Shown here: positions 1 to 7,678 of the stretch, piece after piece
How the letters are laid out: the number at the start of each line of letters is the position of its first letter
Position numbering within the stretch: the first letter of the stretch is position 1
From: Desulfuromonadaceae bacterium UBA5613
GTDB taxonomy: Bacteria; Desulfobacterota; Desulfuromonadia; Desulfuromonadales; UBA2197
Reading direction: 5' to 3'
NCBI GenBank assembly: GCA_002424625.1
Contig: DIKR01000063.1
Coordinates: 1-12,649 of the forward strand
DNA: 12,649 nucleotides
Notes under the pieces: model-generated
Seen by the model: the letters and a program-made list of their open reading frames with translations, nothing else
What the model was told of the DNA's origin: nothing
The model's database searches: none
Program-made: the position numbers and the translations under genes

Positions 1-994
1 CGGCGCGCTCCGTTCCTACGATCCTCTCTGGCATGCCGCCGTGTCAGCGCGCCTCACTCAGGGAGAAGTGGAGATGCTGCCGCTCTTCAGCGTGCCATTA
101 CCGCCCCTTTATCCGCCGCTGACCACAGTGACTCTCGACGAGCTCGAACGCTTCCTCAAGAATCCCGCCAAATTCTTCTTGCAACAGCGCTTGCAGTTGC
201 GGCTGATCACCCCGACCGAAGCCCTTTCGGAGCGGGAGCCCTTCCTCCTCGATGGCCTCGAACGCTACCACCTCGGTCAACCACTGGCGAGCCGCCTTCT
301 CGCCGGCAGCGATGCTGCGAAAGAAGAGGAGCGCGCCATCGCCGCCGGCCTCCTCCCCGCCGGCGAGATCGGCAGCAGCAGCTGGCGCACCCTCCTTGGC
401 CGGGTACAGGCCTTTACTGATACAGTGCGGGCCGAGTCGCCGGCAGCAGCGCAGCGGTTCGAGATCGAACTCATCTGCGCCGGTCTGTGCTTGAGCGGCG
501 AGATTGAAACGGTCGGAAGTGATTCCGCCCTCTTTTGGCGCTATGCCAGCCTCAAGGGGAAGGACCGTCTTGCCGGCTGGCTGCGCCACCTCGCCTTGAA
601 TGCCTCGGGCCGGTCGCTGGCAACGACGGTTATCGGCAATGACGGGGCCATGACCCTGGCGCCGCTGCCCATGGCACAAGCGCAGGACTGTCTCGACGAG
701 CTCGTCTCCCTTTATCGCCAGGGGTGGCAGCGGCCGCTCCCCTTCTTCCCGCAGAGCGCCTATGCCTATGCGGCAGCCCTGGAAAAGCATGGCGATGCCC
801 TCAATTCGCAGGCGGCCGCGGTCAAGGTCTGGAAGCAGGATGAATTCAATCCGGTCCCCGGCGAAGAGGACGATCCTTACTACCGCCTCTGTTTTCCCGA
901 TGATCCCCTGGCGGACGAGTTCACGACCCTGGCGCAGGAGGTCTTCAATCCGCTCCTCGCAGCGGCTGCCGGACGGGAAGGGGACGAAGAATGA
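1..994 (+). CDS. recC: Exodeoxyribonuclease V gamma subunit RecC, C-terminal part (5' truncated)
   Basis: The reading frame is already open at the window edge (first full codon at base 2), and about 330 residues remain of a protein that is roughly 1,100 residues in E. coli. RecC is the non-catalytic subunit of RecBCD. It splits the strands with a pin, scans the 3' strand for Chi and holds RecB and RecD together. The visible part matches the C-terminal nuclease-like but inactive domain. It includes a D-P-L-W-H stretch just before the first in-window Met, then T-L-D-E-L-E-R-F-L-K-N-P-A-K-F-F-L-Q-Q-R-L and E-P-F-L-L-D-G-L-E-R-Y, which resemble the E. coli segment contacting RecD. The ATG at 41 is internal because homology continues upstream of it. 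The stop overlaps the recB start as ATGA (991-994), so recB translation is probably coupled. The Chi-recognition part lies outside the window. The identity is inferred from these motifs and from the position before recB and recD. Confidence 0.93.
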   Translation, partial: GALRSYDPLWHAAVSARLTQGEVEMLPLFSVPLPPLYPPLTTVTLDELERFLKNPAKFFLQQRLQLRLITPTEALSEREPFLLDGLERYHLGQPLASRLLAGSDAAKEEERAIAAGLLPAGEIGSSSWRTLLGRVQAFTDTVRAESPAAAQRFEIELICAGLCLSGEIETVGSDSALFWRYASLKGKDRLAGWLRHLALNASGRSLATTVIGNDGAMTLAPLPMAQAQDCLDELVSLYRQGWQRPLPFFPQSAYAYAAALEKHGDALNSQAAAVKVWKQDEFNPVPGEEDDPYYRLCFPDDPLADEFTTLAQEVFNPLLAAAAGREGDEE

Positions 995-3900
995 GCCATC
1001 CCCATTTCGATCTCCTTCACAGCCCGATCTCCGGCCGCATTCTCGTCGAGGCGAGCGCCGGCACTGGCAAGACCTATACCATCGCCGCCCTGGTGGTGCG
1101 CCTCATCGTCGAGAAGCAGCTGGAGATCGAATCGATCCTCGTCGTCACCTTCACCGAAGCAGCGACCGCCGAACTGCGCGACCGCATCCGCCGTCGCCTC
1201 GTCGAAGCGCTGGAGCTCTTCAGCACCGGCAACGGCAGCGACGATTTCCTTCTCCCCCTTTACCAGCGCAGCCTTGACCGCGACGATGCCCGCCGCCGCC
1301 TGCAACGAGCGCTGATCAGCTTCGATCAGGCGGCAATCCACACTATCCACGGCTTCTGCCAGCGCATCCTCCGCGACCGCGCCTTCGAAGCCCGCGCCCT
1401 CTTCGATACCGAACTGGTCATCGACCTCGCGGACTTCGAGCAGCAACTCGCCGACGACTTCTGGCGGACGCGGAGTACCACCTTCACTCCCAACTTTGCC
1501 GACTTCCTGCTACGCCGCAACTTCGGCCCGGATCAGCTCTATACCCTGCAACGTTGCGCGCGGCGGGCGGAGCGCATTCTTCCCGATGGTGCTGCTCCCG
1601 ATCTCGGGGCGGCGGAAAAGGAGTGCGCGAGCCGCCATGCCGCTCTCTCCTGTACTTGGACTTCGCATCGCGCTGCGATCCTCGCTGATCTCCACATCTG
1701 CGCGCCGGGGATGCATAAAACCAGCTATTGTTTGGAGAAGATTGCCAACGCAGCGGCGGAGCTTGATCTTTACTTTAGCGTCGGTTCCCTCTGGGGCGGG
1801 GATGAGGGCCTCAAGAAGTTCGCCGCCCCGAAAGCGAACAAGGGGAAGGCGGCGCCGTCACACCCTTTCTTTGCCGACTGCGCCGACTTTGTCGCTGCCC
1901 GTCAGGAGCTGAGCGAACTCTACAACCGATCTCTCCTCGCCCTGCAACGCGATTTTCTCCTTTGGCGTGAAAGTGAAGCGAGCAAGCGCAAGGTTCGGCA
2001 AAATCTGCGTACCTACGACGACCTGCTCAGCGAAGTCGCCAGCGCCATCACCCGCAGCGGCGCCGGCCTCCTCAATGCCCTGCGCGCCAGCTATCAGGGG
2101 ATCCTCATCGACGAATTTCAGGATACCGACCCGATCCAGTACGCTATCTTCAGCACCCTCTGCCCGGATGCCAGCCGTACCCTCTTCCTCATCGGCGACC
2201 CGAAGCAGGCAATCTACTCCTTCCGCGGCGCCGACATCTTCACCTATCTCGCCGCCACTCGCCATGTCGAGGACCACTACACCCTCGGCGTCAACTACCG
2301 CTCCGCTCCGGCCCTGGTCGATGCGGTCAGCACCCTCTTTGCCCGTGAGAATCCTTTCCTCTTTCGCGAGATTCCTTATCCGCCGGTGCAGGGGAGTGCA
2401 AGGAACGACGCGGTGGCGCTGCTGGAGGGGGAGGGGAGCGCGCGGCCACCGCTGCAGCTCTGGTTCATCGATCGCCCCACCGGCAAAGCCGCCAACAAGG
2501 ATGCCAGCACCAAACGGATCGTCAGCGCCGTGACCGCGGAGATCGTCCGCCTCCTCAACTCTTGCGCCCGTCTACGGACGGATGCAGGAGAGCGCCCGCT
2601 CAGCGCCGGCGATATCGCCGTCCTTGTCCGCAGCAACCGCCAGGCCGCGTCAGTTCAGGAACAACTCCTGTCCTGCGGGGTGCCGGCGGTGCGGCAGGGG
2701 ACGGAGTCGCTCTTTGCCGCTGCTGAAGTCAAAACGCTGCTGCGGACCCTCGCCGCCATCGTTGATCCCGGTGATACCGCCCTGGCCCGCGGTGCCCTGG
2801 CGAGCGGCCTCCTTGACTGTGACGCCGACGCGTTGGCGCAGAGCGGCGACGACCCCGCGATTCTCGATAACTGGCTGCAGCGTCTGCGCGATTATCACGA
2901 GCTCTGGGCGTGGCGTGGCATCACCAGCCTGAGCGGGTCGCTCTTTGCCGGGGAAGAACTGCCGCTCCGCTGTCTGACGCAGCCGGACGGAGAGCGGCGC
3001 CTGACCAACCTGCGCCATGCCTTCGAGGTGCTGCACTGCGCCGAGAGTCGCGAAGGGCTGGGGATGGCCGGCCTCCTGTCCTGGTTCTCGCGACAGATCG
3101 CCGACCCGCCGGAAGGGGAGGAGTACCAGTTGCGACTGGAGACGGACGAATGCGCCGTGCAGGTCGTCACTATCCACCGCAGCAAGGGGCTGGAATATCC
3201 GGTCTGCTTCGTCCCCTTCTGCTGGAACGGCAGCGAGCCCTCAACCAAATTCAATAACTCACCCTTTACCTTCCATGCGCCGGGCGCTGCCGGACCGGGG
3301 GAGTTGACCCTCGATCTCGGCAGCCAAGAGAAGGAGCGCGTCGAGCATCGCGCCATCAACGTCCGCGAAGCTCTCGCCGAGAATCTCCGCCTTCTTTATG
3401 TCGCCATGACCCGCGCGCAAGCCTGTGTCTATCTGGTCTGGGGAGCTCTTGCCGGGGCAGAGAGCTCGGCCCCGGCCTGGCTGCTGCACGGGCCGGAGAC
3501 TGTCGATCTCGGGGCTGAGGTGGCAAAGACCGAAGAACTTTTCAAGAAACTTGATGACGGTGAGATTCGGGAACGGTTGCTGCCATTACTTGCCAACGGC
3601 GCCGGTGAGATTAGCGATCTCGCAGCCTATCCCGAGGTGGAGCAATTGAACCATGCCAGCGCTGGTCACTTTGCGCTGGCGCCCCTCCCGGTTCCAACCG
3701 CCATCAGCAATGCCTGGCGTCTCTCCAGCTACTCGGCCCTGGTCGCCGCTAGCACCCATCTCGCTGACGGCGAAGCCTGGAAAATGACGGAACGGGTCGG
3801 CGCAGAGAGGGCCTTCCCCTTGGTCGAGAGCATCGAGAGCGGCCCGACCATCCACACCTTCCCGCGCGGCGCTGACCCCGGCAGCTGTCTGCATGACATC

Positions 3901-4578
3901 TTCGAGGTCATTGATTTTACCGTCGGCGCGGTGGAAGAAAGTCTCATCGTCGCGACGTTGGAACGTTACGCCATTGACCCCTTGTGGAGCCCGGTCGTCA
4001 GCGAAATGCTGGATAAAGTGCTGCACGTTCCCCTCGACGGGAAGGATTTACAGCTCTGCGGCGTCAGTCGTCGCGACCGCTGCAGCGAGATGGGTTTCTT
4101 CTTCCCTCTGACTGACCTTCGTGCCGCCGGTCTCGTTGCCATCTTCCGTCGTCATCAGGCTGAGCTTCCGGATCCGCGCATTGTCAGCACTATTGCCGGC
4201 CTCAACTTCGAAACCGTCTCGGGGATGCTGCGTGGTTTCATCGATCTTGTCTTCACCTGCAACGATCGCTACTATCTTATCGACTGGAAATCGAACCATC
4301 TCGGCCCCAACAGCGCCGCCTACACTCAGGAGCGGATGCAGTTGGAGATGCTCAGCTCCGGCTACGTCCTCCAGTATCACCTTTACTGTGTCGCCCTACA
4401 TCGTCATCTCCACCGAACTCTCCCCGGTTACGACTACGAGAGCCACTTTGGCGGCGTCTTCTACCTTTTTCTCCGCGGCGTCGAGGACAGCGGCAGTACC
4501 GGAGTTTACCGTGACCGGCCGACTTTGGCATTGATTGAGGACCTGGATGCTCTCTTTGCCGGCAAGGAGATCTTATGA
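991..4578 (+). CDS. recB: Exodeoxyribonuclease V beta subunit RecB (helicase-nuclease)
   Basis: RecB is the 3'-5' SF1A helicase and sole nuclease of RecBCD. It unwinds and degrades broken duplex ends and loads RecA after Chi. The product has 1195 residues, close to the 1180 of E. coli. Helicase motifs appear in order: Walker A A-S-A-G-T-G-K-T (21-28, K27), Walker B D-E-F-Q-D-T-D (374-380), motif III G-D-P-K-Q-A-I-Y-S-F-R-G (402-413), motif V T-I-H-R-S-K-G-L-E (727-735) and motif VI L-Y-V-A-M-T-R-A (802-809). The C-terminal nuclease domain keeps its metal and catalytic residues: H968 (C-L-H-D), D1085 (G-F-I-D-L-V-F), D1098 and K1100 (I-D-W-K-S-N), matching E. coli H956, D1067, D1080 and K1082. 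Both activities should therefore be intact. The ATG lies in the recC stop (ATGA) with an AAGGGG ribosome-binding site at 978-983. A second ATGA overlap joins it to recD. No ptrA gene lies between recC and recB, unlike E. coli. Confidence 0.97.
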   Translation: MSHPHFDLLHSPISGRILVEASAGTGKTYTIAALVVRLIVEKQLEIESILVVTFTEAATAELRDRIRRRLVEALELFSTGNGSDDFLLPLYQRSLDRDDARRRLQRALISFDQAAIHTIHGFCQRILRDRAFEARALFDTELVIDLADFEQQLADDFWRTRSTTFTPNFADFLLRRNFGPDQLYTLQRCARRAERILPDGAAPDLGAAEKECASRHAALSCTWTSHRAAILADLHICAPGMHKTSYCLEKIANAAAELDLYFSVGSLWGGDEGLKKFAAPKANKGKAAPSHPFFADCADFVAARQELSELYNRSLLALQRDFLLWRESEASKRKVRQNLRTYDDLLSEVASAITRSGAGLLNALRASYQGILIDEFQDTDPIQYAIFSTLCPDASRTLFLIGDPKQAIYSFRGADIFTYLAATRHVEDHYTLGVNYRSAPALVDAVSTLFARENPFLFREIPYPPVQGSARNDAVALLEGEGSARPPLQLWFIDRPTGKAANKDASTKRIVSAVTAEIVRLLNSCARLRTDAGERPLSAGDIAVLVRSNRQAASVQEQLLSCGVPAVRQGTESLFAAAEVKTLLRTLAAIVDPGDTALARGALASGLLDCDADALAQSGDDPAILDNWLQRLRDYHELWAWRGITSLSGSLFAGEELPLRCLTQPDGERRLTNLRHAFEVLHCAESREGLGMAGLLSWFSRQIADPPEGEEYQLRLETDECAVQVVTIHRSKGLEYPVCFVPFCWNGSEPSTKFNNSPFTFHAPGAAGPGELTLDLGSQEKERVEHRAINVREALAENLRLLYVAMTRAQACVYLVWGALAGAESSAPAWLLHGPETVDLGAEVAKTEELFKKLDDGEIRERLLPLLANGAGEISDLAAYPEVEQLNHASAGHFALAPLPVPTAISNAWRLSSYSALVAASTHLADGEAWKMTERVGAERAFPLVESIESGPTIHTFPRGADPGSCLHDIFEVIDFTVGAVEESLIVATLERYAIDPLWSPVVSEMLDKVLHVPLDGKDLQLCGVSRRDRCSEMGFFFPLTDLRAAGLVAIFRRHQAELPDPRIVSTIAGLNFETVSGMLRGFIDLVFTCNDRYYLIDWKSNHLGPNSAAYTQERMQLEMLSSGYVLQYHLYCVALHRHLHRTLPGYDYESHFGGVFYLFLRGVEDSGSTGVYRDRPTLALIEDLDALFAGKEIL

Positions 4579-6332
4579 ACGAGGCTATAGTAGCTTGTAG
4601 TTCTGCGGCCCGGCATTTTTCCTCTCTTTTGCGACGGCTAGCGCCCGATGATGATCCCTTGGTCGTCGAACTGGCGGCAAAACTGGTCGATGTCGGTGAG
4701 AATGGGGATGTCTGCCTCGATCTGCGGCAGGAAGCAGAGTCGGAAGCATTGATCACAGCGCTACAACAATCGTTCGTTGTCGGGTCACCGGGGGAGTGGA
4801 AACCCCTCATCCTTGATGCTGCCGGTCGCCTTTATCTCTACCGGCAGTGGGAGGCAGAGCATCTCCTTGCTGAAGATTTGACTGCGCGTGCACAGGGTCT
4901 GCGGGAGCATGTCGATCTGGAAATTCTGTCTAGCGGTCTACAGCGCCTCTTCCCCTTACGCAGCGACGGCACCCCTGACGAACAGGCGCTGGCCGCTGCC
5001 ATTGCCGTGCTCAAGAATTTCACCGTCATCTGTGGCGGGCCGGGGACGGGGAAGACGACGACCGTCGTCAAGGTTCTCGCTCTCCTCCTCGAACAGAGCG
5101 GAATACCACTGCGCATCGCTCTCACTGCTCCGACCGGTAAGGCCGCTGCGCGCCTGCGCGAGTCGATCAGCCGTGCCCGCACCACGCTTCCCTGTTCCCC
5201 GGAAGTCAAGGAGTCGATCCCGGTTGAAACAAAGACGCTCCATCGTCTCCTCGGCGCCAATGCCCAGGGGGCAGCTTTCCGTTACGGCGCCGAGCGCCAG
5301 TTGCAGGTCGATGTCGTCGTTCTTGATGAAGCGTCGATGGTCAACCTCGCTCTGATGCGACAGTTGGTCAGTGCCCTGCCGAAAGAGGCGCAGCTGATCA
5401 TCCTCGGCGATCGTGATCAGCTCGCTTCCGTTGAAGCCGGGGCGATCCTTGATGATATCTGCGGGGCAGGGGAGGTGGGACGTTCGGCAAGATTTACGGC
5501 GCTGCTGGCGGAGCTCTTCTCTGGCGAGCGCACGCCGTGCGCCCCTACGCAAAGCGGTCTCGCCGATGCCATCGTCACCCTCAGAGAGAGCCGACGCTTC
5601 ACCGCCAAGGGAGGAATTGGCAGCCTCTGTCGCCTCCTCAACACCGGCGAGGGGGAAGCGGCGCTGCAGCTGCTGCACAGTGGCGATCCGCAGTTAGCAT
5701 GGGCCGATCTCCTCGAGCCGACGGCGCTGACAACGGCATTGGCCGATGAGGTCGATGTCTGGGTCAGCGACTATTTGGCGGCGACACACCCACAGGAGGC
5801 ATTGCGCCGCTTCGGTAACTTCATGCTCCTCACCGCCCTGCGTCAGGGAGCCCTCGGCAGCATTGCCCTCAATCTGGCGCTCGAACAAATGCTCATCCGC
5901 CGGCAGCGCATCGCCAGCGGCAAGCTGTGGTATGCCGGCCGGCCGGTAATGATCATCCGCAATGCCCCGGTTCAGGATCTTTTCAACGGCGATATCGGTC
6001 TCTGTCTCCCTGATCCCGCTGCCGACGGGGCGCTACGGGTTTTCTTCTCCACTGTCACCGGCGAAGTGCGGGGACTCTCGCCCCTGACCCTGCCGGCGCA
6101 CGAAACTGCCTTTGCCATGACTGTCCATAAAAGCCAGGGCTCGGAGTTTAACCGCGTCCTTTTGGTTCTGCCGGGGCAGACTTCAGCTATTCTTAGCCGT
6201 GAACTCCTTTATACCGCGGCCAGTCGGGCGCGCGAGTCGTTGAAAATTTTCGGGGTGGGGGAGGTCTTCGTTGCTGCCAGTAAGGAGCGGAGCCAGCGCA
6301 CTTCCGGTCTGCGTGAGCAGTTGTGGGGATGA
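4575..6332 (+). CDS. recD: Exodeoxyribonuclease V alpha subunit RecD (5'-3' helicase)
   Basis: RecD is the fast 5'-3' SF1B helicase of RecBCD and is needed for full exonuclease activity. The product has 585 residues (E. coli 608). The N-terminal region of about 120 residues resembles the RecB-contacting domain, for example V-G-E-N-G-D-V-C-L-D-L near 40-50. Next come Walker A G-G-P-G-T-G-K-T-T (154-162, K160), a Walker B segment V-V-V-L-D-E-A-S-M-V (D251, E252), the motif III block L-G-D-R-D-Q-L-A-S-V-E-A-G, and the late motif T-V-H-K-S-Q-G-S-E-F (516-525). No key helicase residue appears missing. The start codon is the ATG inside the recB stop (ATGA at 4575-4578), preceded by AAGGAG at 4564-4569 with five-base spacing. 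It is the last gene of the recCBD unit. After its stop come an inverted-repeat element and a terminator. Confidence 0.96.
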   Translation: MNEAIVACSSAARHFSSLLRRLAPDDDPLVVELAAKLVDVGENGDVCLDLRQEAESEALITALQQSFVVGSPGEWKPLILDAAGRLYLYRQWEAEHLLAEDLTARAQGLREHVDLEILSSGLQRLFPLRSDGTPDEQALAAAIAVLKNFTVICGGPGTGKTTTVVKVLALLLEQSGIPLRIALTAPTGKAAARLRESISRARTTLPCSPEVKESIPVETKTLHRLLGANAQGAAFRYGAERQLQVDVVVLDEASMVNLALMRQLVSALPKEAQLIILGDRDQLASVEAGAILDDICGAGEVGRSARFTALLAELFSGERTPCAPTQSGLADAIVTLRESRRFTAKGGIGSLCRLLNTGEGEAALQLLHSGDPQLAWADLLEPTALTTALADEVDVWVSDYLAATHPQEALRRFGNFMLLTALRQGALGSIALNLALEQMLIRRQRIASGKLWYAGRPVMIIRNAPVQDLFNGDIGLCLPDPAADGALRVFFSTVTGEVRGLSPLTLPAHETAFAMTVHKSQGSEFNRVLLVLPGQTSAILSRELLYTAASRARESLKIFGVGEVFVAASKERSQRTSGLREQLWG

Positions 6333-6338
6333 GGATTC

Positions 6339-6490
6339 ACCACCCCCAGCCCCTCCTTGAATAAGGAGGGGAGCTTAAAGCTTATAATCCCAGCTCCCAC
6401 TCGGTCGGCTCTGATACAGCTTCCCCCTTGAAGGAGGGGAGCTTAAAGTTCATAGTCCCCCTCCTTTGTTAAGGAGGGGCTAGGGGTGGT
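6339..6490. repeat. 152-bp element with 20-bp terminal inverted repeats and three internal hairpin units
   Basis: The left end reads ACCACCCCCAGCCCCTCCTT (6339-6358). The right end (6471-6490) is its reverse complement except for one base, so 19 of 20 positions match. Inside are three copies of a CCCCTCCTT / AAGGAGGGG hairpin unit. Unit 1 has a perfect 9-bp stem (6350-6358 with 6363-6371, loop GAAT). Unit 2 is degenerate (6423-6439). Unit 3 has a perfect 9-bp stem (6458-6466 with 6471-6479, loop TGTT). Units 1 and 2 also share an exact 18-bp direct repeat (6363-6380 and 6431-6448). I see no coding frame and no convincing target-site duplication. The left end lies 6 bp after the recD stop. It could be a small non-autonomous mobile element or a cluster of REP-like palindromes. 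Hairpins of this kind are, from memory, common in intergenic regions of environmental bacteria, but no family name is claimed. Confidence 0.8.
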
Positions 6491-6510
6491 CGCTTTTGCC
6501 ATTGACACAG

Positions 6511-6546
6511 AAAAGCCCCCATCGCAGCAGCGAAGAGGGCTTTTTT
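6511..6546. terminator. Rho-independent terminator, probably bidirectional, between recD and asd
   Basis: An 8-bp stem AAAAGCCC (6511-6518) pairs with GGGCTTTT (6537-6544), and the plus strand then ends in six T (6541-6546). The 18-base loop can fold further through TCGC (6522-6525) with GCGA (6530-6533). The plus-strand U-tract is good and should end the recCBD transcript. Read on the minus strand, the stem is followed by a weaker CTTTTCTG run about 25 bases past the asd stop, so it may also end the rng-leuB-asd transcript. Its place between two convergent genes fits a shared terminator. Confidence 0.8.
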
Positions 6547-6568
6547 GTATCAAGATGTACGCGTCGGT

Positions 6569-7588
6569 TTACAAATGCTGTGCAACCAGCAGTTCGGCGA
6601 TCTGTACGGCGTTGGTCGCTGCTCCTTTACGGAGGTTGTCGGCGCATATCCAGAGATTGAGGCCGTTAGCGACACTCTGATCTTCGCGGATACGTCCGAC
6701 CAGTACGGCGTCCTGGCCGGCGGCATCAATCGGCATGGGATAAGCTAAACGGGTCGGATCGTCGATAACTTCGCAGCCGGGGGCTACTGTTAGCAGGGTA
6801 TGGACGGCGGCGGCGCTCAGCTTTTCATTGGTCTCGACATTCACAGAAGCGCTGTGGCCGTAAAAGACCGGGACGCGCACCGCTGTGGCACTGATTGCCA
6901 GTTCCGGCAGGCCGAAAATTTTGCGCGTCTCGTCAATGATCTTCCCTTCTTCCCGTGTTGACCCATCCTCCATAAAGGCATCGATCTGCGGCAGGCAGTT
7001 GAAGGCGACCTGATGCGGGTAGATCTTCGGATTGACCGGCCGGCCATTAAGGAGCTCGCCGATCTCGGTGCGTAAGGCATCGATCGCTTGCTGTCCGGTC
7101 GCCGAGACTGCCTGATAGGTGGAGACGATCACTCGTTTCAAGCCGGCTGCATCATGCAGAGGCTTGAGCGCAATCGCAAGCTGGGTGGCTACAGCGTTGG
7201 GGCTGGCGATGATCCCTTTGTGACGAAAAAACGATAAGATAGCAGGATTGACTTCAGGTACTACCAGAGGGACGTCAACGTCCAGGCGCCAGGCGCTGGA
7301 GAGGTCGATACAAATCGCCCCGGCGGTGACGGCGATCGGGCAGAACTCTTTAGCACGTTCGCCACCGGCGGCAAAGAAGGCGATATCGATCCCGGCAAAG
7401 GCTTCCTTGTTGAGTCTCTGCACCATGATCGATTCATCGCAGAATTCGAGAAAATCGCCATCGAACTCGTCCGCATCGATAAGGCGCAGTTCGTCAACCG
7501 GGAAATCCCGATCTTCGAGGACGCGGATGATCTCGTTACCGACAGCGCCGGTAGCTCCGACGATGGCAACATTGTATTTTTTCGACAT
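6569..7588 (-). CDS. asd: Aspartate-semialdehyde dehydrogenase homologue lacking the catalytic cysteine
   Basis: Active Asd makes aspartate semialdehyde from aspartyl phosphate with NADPH, the branch point to lysine, threonine and methionine (and diaminopimelate for cell wall). The product has 339 residues, the normal size. Visible features are the NADP loop G-A-T-G-A-V-G (11-17), phosphate-site S-S-A-W-R (97-101), Q159 (S-T-Y-Q), the E-E-G-K segment (213-216), R238, H245 (Y-G-H-S) and the strongly conserved C-terminus A-D-N-L-R-K-G-A-A-T-N-A-V-Q-I. The expected active-site N-C-S-T-x-Q instead reads N-A-V-A-T-Q (131-136), so the nucleophilic Cys is Ala132 (codon GCT, bases 7193-7195). This resembles the E. 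coli Usg protein, an Asd homologue that also lacks this Cys. It is therefore either an inactive paralogue with another role or a diverged enzyme. The start has an AGGAG site (7596-7600 on the plus strand) at seven-base spacing. The gene follows leuB after 90 bp. Confidence 0.85.
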   Translation of the reverse strand: MSKKYNVAIVGATGAVGNEIIRVLEDRDFPVDELRLIDADEFDGDFLEFCDESIMVQRLNKEAFAGIDIAFFAAGGERAKEFCPIAVTAGAICIDLSSAWRLDVDVPLVVPEVNPAILSFFRHKGIIASPNAVATQLAIALKPLHDAAGLKRVIVSTYQAVSATGQQAIDALRTEIGELLNGRPVNPKIYPHQVAFNCLPQIDAFMEDGSTREEGKIIDETRKIFGLPELAISATAVRVPVFYGHSASVNVETNEKLSAAAVHTLLTVAPGCEVIDDPTRLAYPMPIDAAGQDAVLVGRIREDQSVANGLNLWICADNLRKGAATNAVQIAELLVAQHL

Positions 7589-7605
7589 GGGTGTTCTCCT
7601 GAATA

Positions 7606-7636
7606 CGTGAGGGGCGCAGCAAGCTGCGCCCCTACG
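7606..7636. repeat. GC-rich perfect hairpin in the leuB-asd gap
   Basis: AGGGGCGCAGC (7610-7620) and GCTGCGCCCCT (7623-7633) are perfect reverse complements separated by two bases, so a stem of about ten pairs with a tetraloop can form. CGT (7606-7608) and ACG (7634-7636) can extend it past a one-base bulge. No U-tract follows on either strand, so it is unlikely to be a terminator. On the minus-strand transcript it ends about nine bases before the asd ribosome-binding site. A role in mRNA stability or in asd translation is possible. It also looks like the dispersed GTAGGGGCGCAGC-type palindromes seen in many genomes (recollection, not a search). Confidence 0.65.
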
Positions 7637-7678
7637 GGTGATCTTTCATGATTTATAGGAGCGAATGATCTTTTGCCC

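Noticed and set aside
1..40. recC start at the ATG or GTG near position 41
   Set aside because: The frame is open to the left edge and already reads a RecC-like D-P-L-W-H segment before it, so the gene begins outside the window.
98..790. Minus-strand frame of 230 codons opposite recC
   Set aside because: It is antisense to recC, which carries the family motifs, and its predicted product has no domain I recognise.
6350..6479. CRISPR-like repeat array
   Set aside because: The repeats are palindromes of unequal quality with uneven spacing and shared terminal inverted repeats. There are no uniform spacers and no cas genes.
6486..6748. Short plus-strand frames across the terminator and the end of asd
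   Set aside because: They run through a terminator hairpin and then antisense to the conserved C-terminus of asd, with no convincing start signal.
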